A stretch of DNA of 64,000 nucleotides, from contig JABUMY010000004.1 of the NCBI GenBank assembly GCA_013327885.1, forward strand, positions 344,680 to 408,679. Reading direction: 5' to 3'. Positions 44,535 to 52,956 of this stretch are shown here, in pieces. How positions within the stretch are numbered: position 1 is the stretch's first letter; each line of letters opens with the position of its first letter. The stretch comes from Flavisolibacter longurius (GTDB taxonomy: Bacteria > Bacteroidota > Bacteroidia > Chitinophagales > Chitinophagaceae). The position numbers were made by a program, and so were the translations under genes. The notes under the pieces were generated by a model. The model ran no database searches, was not told the origin of the DNA, and saw nothing but the letters and a program-made list of their open reading frames with translations.

Positions 44535-44703
44535 GGGGGCCTCCCCCGTCCCCTCCGGTGGAGGGGCTCAGGTGTAACAAACTACTTTTTTCTGCTGCCA
44601 GCTTTTATCATCCGTTTCAGATTCGAATAATAAAAGTTTCTTTCCAAAAGATCAGGATCTTCGATCTGGGCCCTCCCACCGGGAGGGGCGGGGTGGGCCG
44701 ACC
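44535..44703. repeat. GC-rich foldback element upstream of kbl
   Basis: Arms 44535-44570 and 44668-44703 are near reverse complements. Each contains its own hairpin, CCCCTCC-GGT-GGAGGGG (44550-44566) and CCCTCCC-ACC-GGGAGGG (44671-44687). Centre is unique. The same words occur in frame inside ispG. Confidence 0.8.
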
Positions 44704-44735
44704 TTCCCTATATTTGCCTTCCCTAATCAAAACAT

Positions 44736-45923
44736 ATGAACGAAAAATTTGTCGAAAGGCTCCGAACAGAAATTGAAGAAATCAAATCTTCAGGCTTGTA
44801 CAAGAACGAAAGGGTTATCACCTCGCCGCAAGGTGCCGAGATCACCGTGAACGGGAAACAGGTACTGAATTTTTGCGCCAACAACTACCTTGGGCTTTCG
44901 TCGCATCCCAAAACCATTGAAGCGGCTCATAAATACATCGACAGCCATGGCTACGGCATGAGCTCTGTACGCTTTATCTGCGGTACGCAGGATATTCACA
45001 AAGAGCTTGAACAAAAGCTGGCGCAGTTTCTCGGCACAGAAGACACCATCTTATATGTGGCGGCCTTTGATGCCAACGGCGGTGTGTTTGAGCCCCTGTT
45101 CAACGACCAGGATGCCATCATCTCCGATGCCCTCAACCATGCTTCTATCATTGATGGTGTTCGCTTGTGTAAGGCGCAGCGCTACCGCTATGAGCACAAT
45201 AATATGGAAGACCTGGAAGCCAAGCTGAAGGAGAGTGCTCACCTGCGCAGCCGTATCATTGTAACCGATGGCGTGTTCAGCATGGACGGTACCATTGCGC
45301 AACTCGACAAGATTTGCGACCTTGCTGATCAATACGACGCCATCGTAATGGTTGACGAAAGCCACGCTTCGGGTTTTGTAGGGAAAACCGGTCGGGGTAC
45401 GCATGAGCACCGCAGAGTAATGGGACGCATCGATATCATTACCGGTACTTTGGGTAAAGCCCTTGGTGGTGCCAGCGGTGGCTTTACCAGCGGCCGCAAA
45501 GAAATTATTGACATCCTTCGCCAGCGCAGCCGGCCCTACCTTTTCTCCAATACATTGGCGCCATCCATTGCCGGCGCTTCCATTGCGGTGCTGGACCTGC
45601 TGACAGAATCGACAGCGCTGCGGGATAAGCTGGAGAGCAATACAAGTTACTTCCGCACCAAAATGACCGAAGCCGGCTTCGACATCAAGCCCGGTGAGCA
45701 CCCCATTGTTCCCATTATGCTGTACGATTCGGTACTGGCCGCCAAATTTGCCGATGCGCTTTTGCAGGAAGGCATTTACGTTATCGGGTTCTTTTTTCCC
45801 GTGGTACCAAAAGGCCAGGCCCGCATCCGGGTGCAGATCAGTGCTGCCCACGAGCAGACACACCTCGACAAAGCCATTGCTGCCTTTACCCGCATCGGAA
45901 AAGAGCTGGGTGTGCTGAAATAG
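44736..45923 (+). CDS. kbl: Glycine C-acetyltransferase (2-amino-3-ketobutyrate CoA ligase)
   Basis: 395 residues. PLP-dependent; joins glycine and acetyl-CoA or the reverse in threonine catabolism. PLP Lys in [14 protein letters not shown] near residue 240; [13 protein letters not shown] near 45. Tdh is not adjacent. Alpha-oxoamine synthase relatives (serine palmitoyltransferase) are excluded by the N-terminal Kbl features. Confidence 0.95.
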   Translation: MNEKFVERLRTEIEEIKSSGLYKNERVITSPQGAEITVNGKQVLNFCANNYLGLSSHPKTIEAAHKYIDSHGYGMSSVRFICGTQDIHKELEQKLAQFLGTEDTILYVAAFDANGGVFEPLFNDQDAIISDALNHASIIDGVRLCKAQRYRYEHNNMEDLEAKLKESAHLRSRIIVTDGVFSMDGTIAQLDKICDLADQYDAIVMVDESHASGFVGKTGRGTHEHRRVMGRIDIITGTLGKALGGASGGFTSGRKEIIDILRQRSRPYLFSNTLAPSIAGASIAVLDLLTESTALRDKLESNTSYFRTKMTEAGFDIKPGEHPIVPIMLYDSVLAAKFADALLQEGIYVIGFFFPVVPKGQARIRVQISAAHEQTHLDKAIAAFTRIGKELGVLK

Positions 45924-45932
45924 CTTTCGTAG

Positions 45933-45958
45933 GGACATGCTCCTGGCATGTCCTTTTT
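45933..45958 (+). terminator. Intrinsic terminator after kbl
   Basis: Stem GGACATGC/GCATGTCC with loop TCCTG followed by T5. Ten nt past the stop codon. Confidence 0.88.
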
Positions 45959-46019
45959 ATTTGGAAACAAGAGCCAACAATAAAAAGCGGGCAGCAGCGT
46001 TTAAGGTGAAATGTCCGCC

Positions 46020-46145
46020 ATGAAAAAATGGTTTTTTGCTGCCTGTTTGTTTTCGGTAGCTATTAGTAGCCTAAGTTCCTGCGCCACCAACCGCGACTGC
46101 CACGGTGTAAAGCACACCACGTTGTCAAACGGTGTCAGGATTTAA
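46020..46145 (+). CDS. 41-residue lipoprotein
   Basis: MKKWFFAACLFSVAISSLSS then CATNRDCHGVKHTTLSNGVRI. Lys-start, hydrophobic core and lipobox LSSC make a credible lipoprotein signal; the mature part is only 21 residues with two more Cys-containing positions. An alternative ATG at 46011 adds three residues. Too short for most ORF thresholds. Confidence 0.6.
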   Translation: MKKWFFAACLFSVAISSLSSCATNRDCHGVKHTTLSNGVRI

Positions 46146-46174
46146 ATAGATTATTTCCACCTTAGATTAGCAGC

Positions 46175-46699
46175 ATGAAAAGAGTCTTTCTTTCATGCTG
46201 TTTTTTTTTATGCCTGTTCCGGGTGGTGGCACAGGATCATTTTCCGCAATCGTTTGTTGGCAATTGGAAAGGCACCCTTGACTGGTTTGAGGCTGGGAAA
46301 AAGGAGCCAAAGAAAATAGCGATGCGCTTGCGTGTTTTTTCCACCGATACGGCCGGCATCTACAGCTGGCAAATACAATACGGCGAAGAAGGCAAAGACA
46401 ACAGGCCTTACCTGTTAAAACCGGTTGACAGCCTGAAAGGACACTGGCGGGTAAATGAAGGAAATGGCATTTTGCTGGACAACTACTGGCTGGGCAACCG
46501 GCTTTCGGTGACATTTACGGTAATGAACAGCACCATTTTTAATACGTACCGGCTAGAAGGCGATTCCCTCTTGGTAGAGTTTCACAGCCTGACGGCCAAA
46601 CCAGTGGCTATTTCGGGTTTGGGTACAGAAGGGAGCCCGCAGGTAAACAGCTACGGTATCAAATTTTACCAGCGTGCAATTCTAAAGAGAGTAGAGTAA
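46175..46699 (+). CDS. Exported protein of unknown function
   Basis: 174 residues. Signal peptide (1-19, cut after VVAQ), then a beta-rich domain (VGNWKGTLDWFEAGKKEPK start). Resembles a small lipocalin-like or ester-binding fold but no family named. Upstream of the class D beta-lactamase gene. Confidence 0.55.
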   Translation: MKRVFLSCCFFLCLFRVVAQDHFPQSFVGNWKGTLDWFEAGKKEPKKIAMRLRVFSTDTAGIYSWQIQYGEEGKDNRPYLLKPVDSLKGHWRVNEGNGILLDNYWLGNRLSVTFTVMNSTIFNTYRLEGDSLLVEFHSLTAKPVAISGLGTEGSPQVNSYGIKFYQRAILKRVE

Positions 46700-46740
46700 A
46701 CTGCGTGTAGAAGCCAGCCCGATGCTTTGCCCTTTGCTTT

Positions 46741-46774
46741 TTCAACCTATCAACTTCTCAACCAATCAACCGAT
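46741..46774 (+). repeat. TCAAC word repeat before the beta-lactamase gene
   Basis: Five near-copies of the word TCAAC(CTA/TTC/CAA) in 34 bp. Reverse complement words are found at 49361-49402 and in the enolase terminator. Confidence 0.55.
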
Positions 46775-46817
46775 TACCCCCTCCGCCGTTACCTTTGCGC
46801 AAAATTCATCCACCATT

Positions 46818-47624
46818 ATGCGTTTTTTGTTACTGGGTTTTTTTGCCTTTCTGCTGGTTGGCTGTACGCCCAACAACGTTACCACCGATGATTCCCTGAA
46901 AAAATATTTCGACGAGCAAAAGTCGGAAGGAACCTTTGGCCTGTTCAACAACGGCAACGGTCAGTTTACCATTTATAACCTGGCCCGCTACCGCGACAGT
47001 GCCTACCTGCCGGCATCCACGTTCAAGATCCTGAACTCGCTCATTGGTCTGCAAACCGGTGTTATTTCCAGCGATACCATGACCATTAAATGGGATGGCG
47101 TGCAACGCGATAGAAAAGAATGGAACCAGGACCTGAACATGAACCAGGCCTTCCGGGCTTCATCGGTTCCGTATTACCAGGAGGTGGCCCGCCGCATTGG
47201 GAAGGACACCATGCAGTTCTGGCTCGATTCGCTTGCTTATGGCAACAAACTGATAAAAGGCCCGGTGGATTCTTTCTGGCTGAACAATTCCTTAAAGGTG
47301 ACTCCCGATGAGCAGCTTGGGCTGGTCAAGCGGCTTTATTTTAACCAGCTTCCTTTTTTTACACCTTACCAGGAAGTGGTGAAAAAAGCCATGCTGTTCG
47401 AAGACAAACCCACGCACCAGTTGAGCTATAAAACCGGTTTGGGACGAAAAGAAGACGGTACACGGGTGGCCTGGGTAGTCGGTTGGATAGAAGAAAACCG
47501 TCATCCCTACTTTTTTGTGCTGAACATGGAAAGCAAAGACCCTTCGGTGGACCTGGTGGAAGGCCGGATGAAAGTGCTGCGCGGCATCCTGACGCAGTTG
47601 CAGTTCTTCCAGGGGAAGCGATAA
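46818..47624 (+). CDS. Class D beta-lactamase
   Basis: 268 residues. Lipobox VGC at about residue 16. All class D motifs are in place: PASTFK (Ser near 66), SSV near 114-116, YGN near 138-140, WLNNSL after it, and KTG near 204. Hydrolyses beta-lactams; membrane-anchored as lipoprotein. Start ATG 46818 rather than 46722, since the earlier stretch is repeat sequence. No mobile element flanks it, so probably intrinsic. Spectrum cannot be told. Confidence 0.92.
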   Translation: MRFLLLGFFAFLLVGCTPNNVTTDDSLKKYFDEQKSEGTFGLFNNGNGQFTIYNLARYRDSAYLPASTFKILNSLIGLQTGVISSDTMTIKWDGVQRDRKEWNQDLNMNQAFRASSVPYYQEVARRIGKDTMQFWLDSLAYGNKLIKGPVDSFWLNNSLKVTPDEQLGLVKRLYFNQLPFFTPYQEVVKKAMLFEDKPTHQLSYKTGLGRKEDGTRVAWVVGWIEENRHPYFFVLNMESKDPSVDLVEGRMKVLRGILTQLQFFQGKR

Positions 47625-47629
47625 AATTA

Positions 47630-47726
47630 GTTTACAGTTGAGGAAATGTTCCAGAACATATGAGAGCTGCAAACTGTAAACAGAAAACTGTAGACGGTAA
47701 ACGGTAAACTGCAAACTTGTGAACTC
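47630..47726 (+). repeat. GTAAACTGC word repeat after the beta-lactamase gene
   Basis: Seven or more near-copies of the word (A)AACTGTAAAC or CGGTAAAC. Adjacent to the stop codon of the beta-lactamase gene and ending before BatB. Confidence 0.6.
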
Positions 47727-47779
47727 TTTAAACCCCTTTAGCACATTCTTTGCCTGTGGTGGCTAAATTGTAAAAACCC

Positions 47780-48781
47780 TTGAACTACCAGTTTCAATAC
47801 CCCGAAGCGTTTTGGCTGCTGGCACTGGTGCCGGTGCTGGCGCTTCTTTATTTTTTTTATCTCCAGTGGCGCAAAAAAGCTGCCCGCCAGCTTGGCGACC
47901 CACTGCTGGTGGCGGAACTCACCAGCAATCATTCGCCCAAAAGAGCCTTGCTCAAGTTTGGACTTTTTACACTTGCCTTTGCCCTTGGCTGTTTTACCCT
48001 GGCCAATCCGCGTATGCCCGACGATGAATCGGCCGAAGTACGCAAGGGCATTGACGTGGTGATAGCGCTGGACGTAAGCAACAGCATGCTGGCAACCGAT
48101 GTACAGCCCACCCGCCTGCAAAAGGCGCAGGCTTTTCTGACATCTGTCATCAATAAAATGCCCAATGACCGCATTGGCCTGGTGGTATTTGCCGGCAGTG
48201 CCTATACGCAAATGCCGCTTAGCACCGACCACGAAGCCGCCAAGCTTTTTGTGACCACTGCCAACCCGGGCATGGTGCCGGAGCAGGGCACGGCCATTGC
48301 CGATGCCATGTTGCAGGGAAGTGCTGCTTTTGAAGAAGGCAGCGGGCGGTTTAAAACTGTGATTCTTGTGACCGATGGCGAAACCCACGACGAAGAAGCC
48401 ATTCCAACAGTAGAAGCGCTGGCTAAAAAAGGGGTGATGGTCAATACCGTTGGCCTGGGCTCGCCGGAGGGTTCGGTAATTGTTGACAGCGAAACCGGTC
48501 AACCAAGGACCGATGAGAACGGGCAACCCGTAGTGTCGAGGCTAAACGAAGAATTGCTGCAGGGACTTGCGCAAACCACAAATGGCACTTATGTGCAGCT
48601 GAACGATATTCCATCGGCCGTAGCCATTCTGCAGGACCAGTACAAAGACGTGGAGAAAAAAGCATTAGTAGATACGTCGGCACTGAACTATGAATCGTTT
48701 TACTGGTGGTTTTTGCTGCCGGTGTTTTTGCTCCTGGTAACCGAACTGTTTTTACCCGACCGGAAAAAAAGCGTGGCATGA
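47780..48781 (+). CDS. VWA-domain membrane protein (BatB-like)
   Basis: 333 residues. N-terminal membrane segment, VWA domain with MIDAS DVSNS and TDGETHD, and a C-terminal membrane helix. Bat proteins of Bacteroides are linked to aerotolerance. Start TTG 47780; no better upstream start. Overlaps the TPR gene in an ATGA. batA, batD and batE and a MoxR ATPase are not adjacent. Confidence 0.85.
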   Translation: MNYQFQYPEAFWLLALVPVLALLYFFYLQWRKKAARQLGDPLLVAELTSNHSPKRALLKFGLFTLAFALGCFTLANPRMPDDESAEVRKGIDVVIALDVSNSMLATDVQPTRLQKAQAFLTSVINKMPNDRIGLVVFAGSAYTQMPLSTDHEAAKLFVTTANPGMVPEQGTAIADAMLQGSAAFEEGSGRFKTVILVTDGETHDEEAIPTVEALAKKGVMVNTVGLGSPEGSVIVDSETGQPRTDENGQPVVSRLNEELLQGLAQTTNGTYVQLNDIPSAVAILQDQYKDVEKKALVDTSALNYESFYWWFLLPVFLLLVTELFLPDRKKSVA

Positions 48782-49356
48782 AAAAACTGGTGATCATAGC
48801 AATCTTGTTTGCGCTAAAGGCAGGCGCACAATCCGGCAAGGCCTATACCAGCCGGGGCAACGAGTATTACCTGCAACTCAAGTTTGACCTGGCAGAAGAC
48901 CAGTACCGCCAGGCGCTGAACCTGGAGCCGCGCAACAACGAAGCAAAGTACAACCTGGCCAATGCCCTGATGCAGCAGAAAAAATTCAGGGAAGCCATTG
49001 AGTTTTACACAGAAGTAACCGGCAGTGACAATCGCAACCTGCGGGCCGCGGCCCACTACAACATCGGTGTAAGCTATACAAAGCAAAAAGATCTTCCCGC
49101 CAGCATCGAAGCCTACAAAGCCGCCCTGCGCATCAACCCCGAAGACAAAGAAGCCCGGGAGAACCTGCAAAAAGCCATACAGGAGCAAAAAAAGCAGGAG
49201 GAAGAACAGAAAAAAGGCGGTGGCGGTGGTGGTGGTATGAGCCAGAAAGAAGCAGAGAACAAGCTAAAGCAGTTGCAGGACAAAGAACGAGAACTACAGC
49301 AGCGCATGCAAAACGCCGGTAAAGGCAAAGGCAATGGGGGACGGAAGGATTGGTAG
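48778..49356 (+). CDS. BatC-like TPR protein
   Basis: 192 residues. Signal peptide, three TPRs (residues 22-130), then a Gln/Glu/Lys-rich coil with a Gly run (GGGGGGGMSQKEAE) and a GKGKGNGGRKDW tail. Starts at 48778 in the BatB stop. Probably acts with BatB in the envelope. Confidence 0.82.
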   Translation: MKKLVIIAILFALKAGAQSGKAYTSRGNEYYLQLKFDLAEDQYRQALNLEPRNNEAKYNLANALMQQKKFREAIEFYTEVTGSDNRNLRAAAHYNIGVSYTKQKDLPASIEAYKAALRINPEDKEARENLQKAIQEQKKQEEEQKKGGGGGGGMSQKEAENKLKQLQDKERELQQRMQNAGKGKGNGGRKDW

Positions 49357-49360
49357 TGTG

Positions 49361-49402
49361 CGGTTGATAAGTTGAAGGGTTGAAAGGTTGAGATGTTGAA
49401 AC
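49361..49402 (+). repeat. GTTGA(A/T) word repeat between batC and ispG
   Basis: Five near-copies of GGTTGA/GTTGAAGG/GATGTTGAAAC; reverse complement of the 46.7-kb words. Confidence 0.6.
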
Positions 49403-49473
49403 GCGGTGGAGATTTGTTAATTGGTGCGGCGGCACGCGGTTTCGGTCTTATTTTTACGGCCTAAGTTTACCCC

Positions 49474-51585
49474 ATGACAGATTCGCTGAAACAGAGTGCC
49501 GGGCTGATCGCATACGCATCTTCGCTTACCCACTACCAGCGCCTCCTTACCAAAGAAGTAAAGATTGGTGACCTGCTGCTGGGCAACGGGCATCCCATAC
49601 GGGTGCAAACCATGACCACCACCGATACGATGGATACGCTTGGTACGGTTGAACAGACCATCCGTTGCATAGAGGCCGGTGCCGAACTGGTACGCATTAC
49701 AGCGCCTTCGAAAAAAGAAGCCGAAAACCTGCTGAATATAAAGAACGAACTGGCCCGCCGGGGTTACCACACACCGCTGGTGGCTGATATTCATTTCACC
49801 CCCAACGCCGCGGAAATTGCGGCCCGCATCATTGAAAAAGTGCGGGTGAACCCGGGCAACTACGTTGACAAGAAAAAATTTGAAACCCTCGAATACACCG
49901 ACGCCGAATACGCCGAAGAGATCGACCGCATTCGCGAACGGTTTACGCCGCTGCTGCGCATCTGTAAAGAGTACGGCACCGCCATGCGTATTGGTACCAA
50001 CCACGGTTCGCTGAGCGACCGTATCATGAGTCGCTACGGCGATACGCCCATGGGTATGGTGGAAAGCGCCATGGAGTTTTTGCGCATTGCCCGGGGCGAA
50101 AGCTATCACAACATTGTGCTGAGCATGAAAAGCTCCAACCCGCAGGTGATGGTACAGGCTTACCGCTTACTGATCAAAACCATGCACGAAGAATTTGGCG
50201 AGATCTACCCTTTGCACTTGGGTGTAACCGAAGCGGGTGATGGCGAAGACGGAAGAATAAAAAGCGCTGTAGGCATTGGTACCTTGCTGGAAGACGGCAT
50301 TGGCGATACCATCCGTGTTTCCCTGACGGAAGATCCGGAGCTGGAGATTCCGGTGTGCAGGGATCTGGTGAAACGATATGGCCCATCCCCCACAACTTCT
50401 CCGGATGAGCGAGAGGGTACTAAAGCCCCTTCCAGGTGGGAAGGGGAGGAAGAGCGTGAGCTTTCAGCCCTTCCTTATTCTCCATTTGAATACAAACGAA
50501 GAGAAACTTTTGCCGTGAGTAATATTGGCGGAAGCCAGGTGCCCGTAGTGATTGCTGATCTGAGCAAACTGTCGGCCATCACACCAAAAGACCTCCAAAG
50601 TATCGGTTACCAATACAACGAAGCGCTTGATAAATGGAACATCAGTGATACGGCAGCCGATTATGTATTCACCGGTCACCATATTTTGAACTTTGCACTG
50701 CCGGGAACATTAAAGGTGATTGTGTACCCGGCCACCTGGCTGCAGGCAGAAGACAAGGAAAAATATTTTCCTATCTATGAACAGCGCGGTTTTGCGGAAG
50801 CAGAAGCGAAAAGCGGTACCCTCAATTTTGTGATGGTGGATTGCTTCCCGGCTGATATTCCACATCTCTCAGATATGGAATATCTCGATGCCATCGGCAA
50901 CGACCCTACCGTAGTTCTTTGCCTGAGCAGCACCAACCGGAACGCGGTGCAATCGGTGCGACGAATGTTTGTTGAACTGCTCAATCGCGGTATTAAAAAC
51001 CCGGTAGTACTCATCACCGATAGCAATTGGCAAACCGCCGACGAACACCTGATTCATTACGCCACGGAAGCCGGCGCCCTGCTGTTGGATGGCTTTGGCG
51101 ATGGGGTTTGTTTCGGTATGACAGCGGAAGCCTATGCTCATTTTAATCAACAAAACGGATCATTAACCGGCAGACGTTATTCCTCCCCCGCTGGGGGAGG
51201 CCAGGAGGGAGCCGAACAGTTTATCAACAACACTGCCTTTATCATATTGCAGGCCACCCGTACCCGCATATCGAAAACAGAATACATTAGTTGCCCCTCT
51301 TGCGGCCGTACGCTTTTCGACCTGCAGGAAACCACGGCCAGGATCCGTGCCGTAACCAACCACCTTAAAGGCGTGAAGATCGCTATCATGGGCTGTATCG
51401 TGAATGGTCCCGGCGAGATGGCCGACGCCGATTTTGGCTACGTGGGCAGCGGTCCCGGAAAGATTACCCTCTACAAAGGAAAAGAAGTGGTGAAGCGAAA
51501 TGTGCCCAGCGAAGTAGCGGTGGATGAGCTGATCGATCTGCTCAAAGAAGCCGAGGTTTGGGTAGAGCGGCCGGTGGTGGCATAG
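49474..51585 (+). CDS. ispG: 4-hydroxy-3-methylbut-2-enyl diphosphate synthase with two in-frame repeat inserts
   Basis: 703 residues, longer than even the long-type IspG. TIM-barrel N-terminal (GNGHPIRVQTMTTTDTMDT start); C-terminal cluster domain with SCPSCGRTLFDLQ and MGCIVNGPGEMADADFGYVG. MEP isoprenoid pathway. Two inserts: residues about 303-332 (PSPTTSPDEREGTKAPSRWE continuing into EEREL) and about 567-585 (TGRRYSSPAGGGQEGAE). Both are encoded by GC-rich palindromes. They sit in a linker and a loop and should be tolerated; both keep the frame. Confidence 0.93.
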   Translation: MTDSLKQSAGLIAYASSLTHYQRLLTKEVKIGDLLLGNGHPIRVQTMTTTDTMDTLGTVEQTIRCIEAGAELVRITAPSKKEAENLLNIKNELARRGYHTPLVADIHFTPNAAEIAARIIEKVRVNPGNYVDKKKFETLEYTDAEYAEEIDRIRERFTPLLRICKEYGTAMRIGTNHGSLSDRIMSRYGDTPMGMVESAMEFLRIARGESYHNIVLSMKSSNPQVMVQAYRLLIKTMHEEFGEIYPLHLGVTEAGDGEDGRIKSAVGIGTLLEDGIGDTIRVSLTEDPELEIPVCRDLVKRYGPSPTTSPDEREGTKAPSRWEGEEERELSALPYSPFEYKRRETFAVSNIGGSQVPVVIADLSKLSAITPKDLQSIGYQYNEALDKWNISDTAADYVFTGHHILNFALPGTLKVIVYPATWLQAEDKEKYFPIYEQRGFAEAEAKSGTLNFVMVDCFPADIPHLSDMEYLDAIGNDPTVVLCLSSTNRNAVQSVRRMFVELLNRGIKNPVVLITDSNWQTADEHLIHYATEAGALLLDGFGDGVCFGMTAEAYAHFNQQNGSLTGRRYSSPAGGGQEGAEQFINNTAFIILQATRTRISKTEYISCPSCGRTLFDLQETTARIRAVTNHLKGVKIAIMGCIVNGPGEMADADFGYVGSGPGKITLYKGKEVVKRNVPSEVAVDELIDLLKEAEVWVERPVVA
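50388..50460. repeat. GC-rich palindrome inside ispG, first
   Basis: Hairpin CCCCTTCC/GGAAGGGG (50426-50433, 50439-50446) with a loop of five, preceded by CATCCCCCAC. In frame. Confidence 0.75.
51176..51212. repeat. GC-rich palindrome inside ispG, second
   Basis: Hairpin CCTCCCCC/GGGGGAGG (51182-51189, 51193-51200) with loop GCT, then CCAGGAGGGAG. In frame. Confidence 0.75.
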
Positions 51586-51668
51586 CATTCCTTCCACGCT
51601 TTTATCCGCTGCGTTTGCAGCGCTTCAAATCTGAACAACATTAGACCTTGCAGCCAATTGCAACCCAC

Positions 51669-52058
51669 TTATTTGGCTGCACGTGTAGCAGGTTGTGTGG
51701 TACGTAAGATTTTTTCCATGGCACGGCCTTTGGCGAGTTCGTCCACCAGTTTGTCGAGGTACCGAACCTGCTGCGTAAGGGGATTGGTGATCTCTTCTAT
51801 GCGGTAGCCGCAGATGGTGCCGGTAATCAGGTAAGCGTTCGGGTGGAGTGTTGCCTGCTGAAAAAAGGTTTCGAACGTTGTTTTTTCAGCGATATGTTTT
51901 TGCAGGGCTTTTTCATCATAGCCGGTCAGCCACCGGATGACCTGGTGCAATTCATCTTTGGTGCGGCCTTTCTTTTCCACCTTTGTAACATAATGCGGGT
52001 ACACAGAAGCGAAGCTCATTTTCGCTATCCGCTCGTCGTGATGGGCTGTATTGTTCAT
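51669..52058 (-). CDS. DUF2200 family protein
   Basis: 129 residues from ATG 52058. Start [18 protein letters not shown], then [20 protein letters not shown], the DUF2200 pattern. No known function; a small helical protein. Single gene. The frame opens earlier at 52166, but DUF2200 begins at the chosen Met. Confidence 0.88.
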   Translation of the reverse strand: MNNTAHHDERIAKMSFASVYPHYVTKVEKKGRTKDELHQVIRWLTGYDEKALQKHIAEKTTFETFFQQATLHPNAYLITGTICGYRIEEITNPLTQQVRYLDKLVDELAKGRAMEKILRTTQPATRAAK

Positions 52059-52194
52059 ATGATGAATGTTAGTGATAATGTGAGAACGGGAAAATACTGG
52101 AAGTACGATCACGGCTTGCTGCTGTGCCGGTATTTGAAAAACAGTCAGCCCGGCAACCGAAGCCAATTAGAAATGTTGATGATTAAATTTAGTA

Positions 52195-52301
52195 CAAAAT
52201 CTCATTATAAAACGGTCAAGCCGAAGCTGAAGATGATAGATAGATGAAGCTGAAGTTTCTTCCGTCAAGCCGGCATTGCAGCAAACCGCATGTAAGCCGC
52301 A
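52195..52301 (-). repeat. Decayed cassette boundary (attC-like remnant) after the 156-residue gene
   Basis: On the minus strand directly after the stop: TGCGGCTTAC (52301-52292) then ATG, CGGTTTGC, then GCCGGCTTGACGGAAG and repeated CTTCAGCTTC. The first 10 bases are the exact complement of GTAAGCCGCA, found in front of the same gene. The matching second arm was not found, so this copy is truncated or mutated. Between 52059 and 52195 nothing was recognised. Confidence 0.55.
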
Positions 52302-52306
52302 GTATA

Positions 52307-52777
52307 TTATAGGCTGACTTTTGTTGTCTTGTCGAGAATTTTAAATTTCAATATTTGATTTGCTATAGTCACTGTCAACTCAGATGGCTTATCAATTAAA
52401 TTTTGGCTTGTCGATTGAGTAAAATCAGTAATTTCAGAAGTTGTCAAATTTATGGTCTTCCGTTTTAGTAATTCGGAAAAGTATTCAATTGTGACTGCTC
52501 CTGATTCTTTTATATAAGTCGAAAAATATTTCTTGTCAGAAAATGGTATGCGTAACAAAGAGCCAGCAACAAATACAACTCCATTCATTGCAATTTCTTT
52601 ATTAAAAGTTGAGCAGGCTAACCATATGATACTTGCCGTCAATAGCGGGTGTCCAAAAGTCATGATTGAAATTTTCATTTGCATTGAAGTCTTTAGATTC
52701 TCAACTAGTGCAAATAGAATTGTCCCAATTGCTGGATAAAGTATTATGGTTATTAAAAATGCATACAAAATATTCAT
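52307..52777 (-). CDS. Cassette gene 2: AT-rich membrane protein of unknown function
   Basis: 156 residues. Two N-terminal membrane helices (about 5-24 and 38-57); soluble C-terminal half with KKYFSTYIKESGAVTIEYF. No family recognised. Strongly AT-rich compared with its neighbours. Flanked by the exact 10-bp inverted repeat GTAAGCCGCA/TGCGGCTTAC, with very short non-coding ends, as in an integron gene cassette. Confidence 0.6.
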   Translation of the reverse strand: MNILYAFLITIILYPAIGTILFALVENLKTSMQMKISIMTFGHPLLTASIIWLACSTFNKEIAMNGVVFVAGSLLRIPFSDKKYFSTYIKESGAVTIEYFSELLKRKTINLTTSEITDFTQSTSQNLIDKPSELTVTIANQILKFKILDKTTKVSL

Positions 52778-52808
52778 TCCCTATAAAGTTTAAGAGTGTT
52801 TGTGTTAT

Positions 52809-52946
52809 TGCGGCTTACGTTTTGGCGCTTGGCGAAGAAGCGGATTTCGAAGCACTAAACTTTCTGCCAGCACTGAACTTGATACGAAGCACAAATCTTC
52901 AATTAAGCACTGAACCCGCTTTTTTGCCAAACGCCTGTTACCTGCC
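52809..52946 (-). repeat. attC-like recombination site, 138 bp, hybrid between two cassettes
   Basis: On the minus strand: GGCAGGTAAC, A, GG, CGTTTGGC, a 100-bp centre, GCCAAAACG, then GTAAGCCGCA. The inner arms CGTTTGGC and GCCAAAACG are complementary (one extra A), which suits L boxes. The two outer ends do not match each other. The left one is the complement of the sequence preceding the 424-residue gene and the right one is the complement of the sequence following the 156-residue gene. The centre has AGCGG/CCGCT and four spaced AGTGCTT-like words. Confidence 0.7.
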
Positions 52947-52956
52947 GTTTTTCCTG

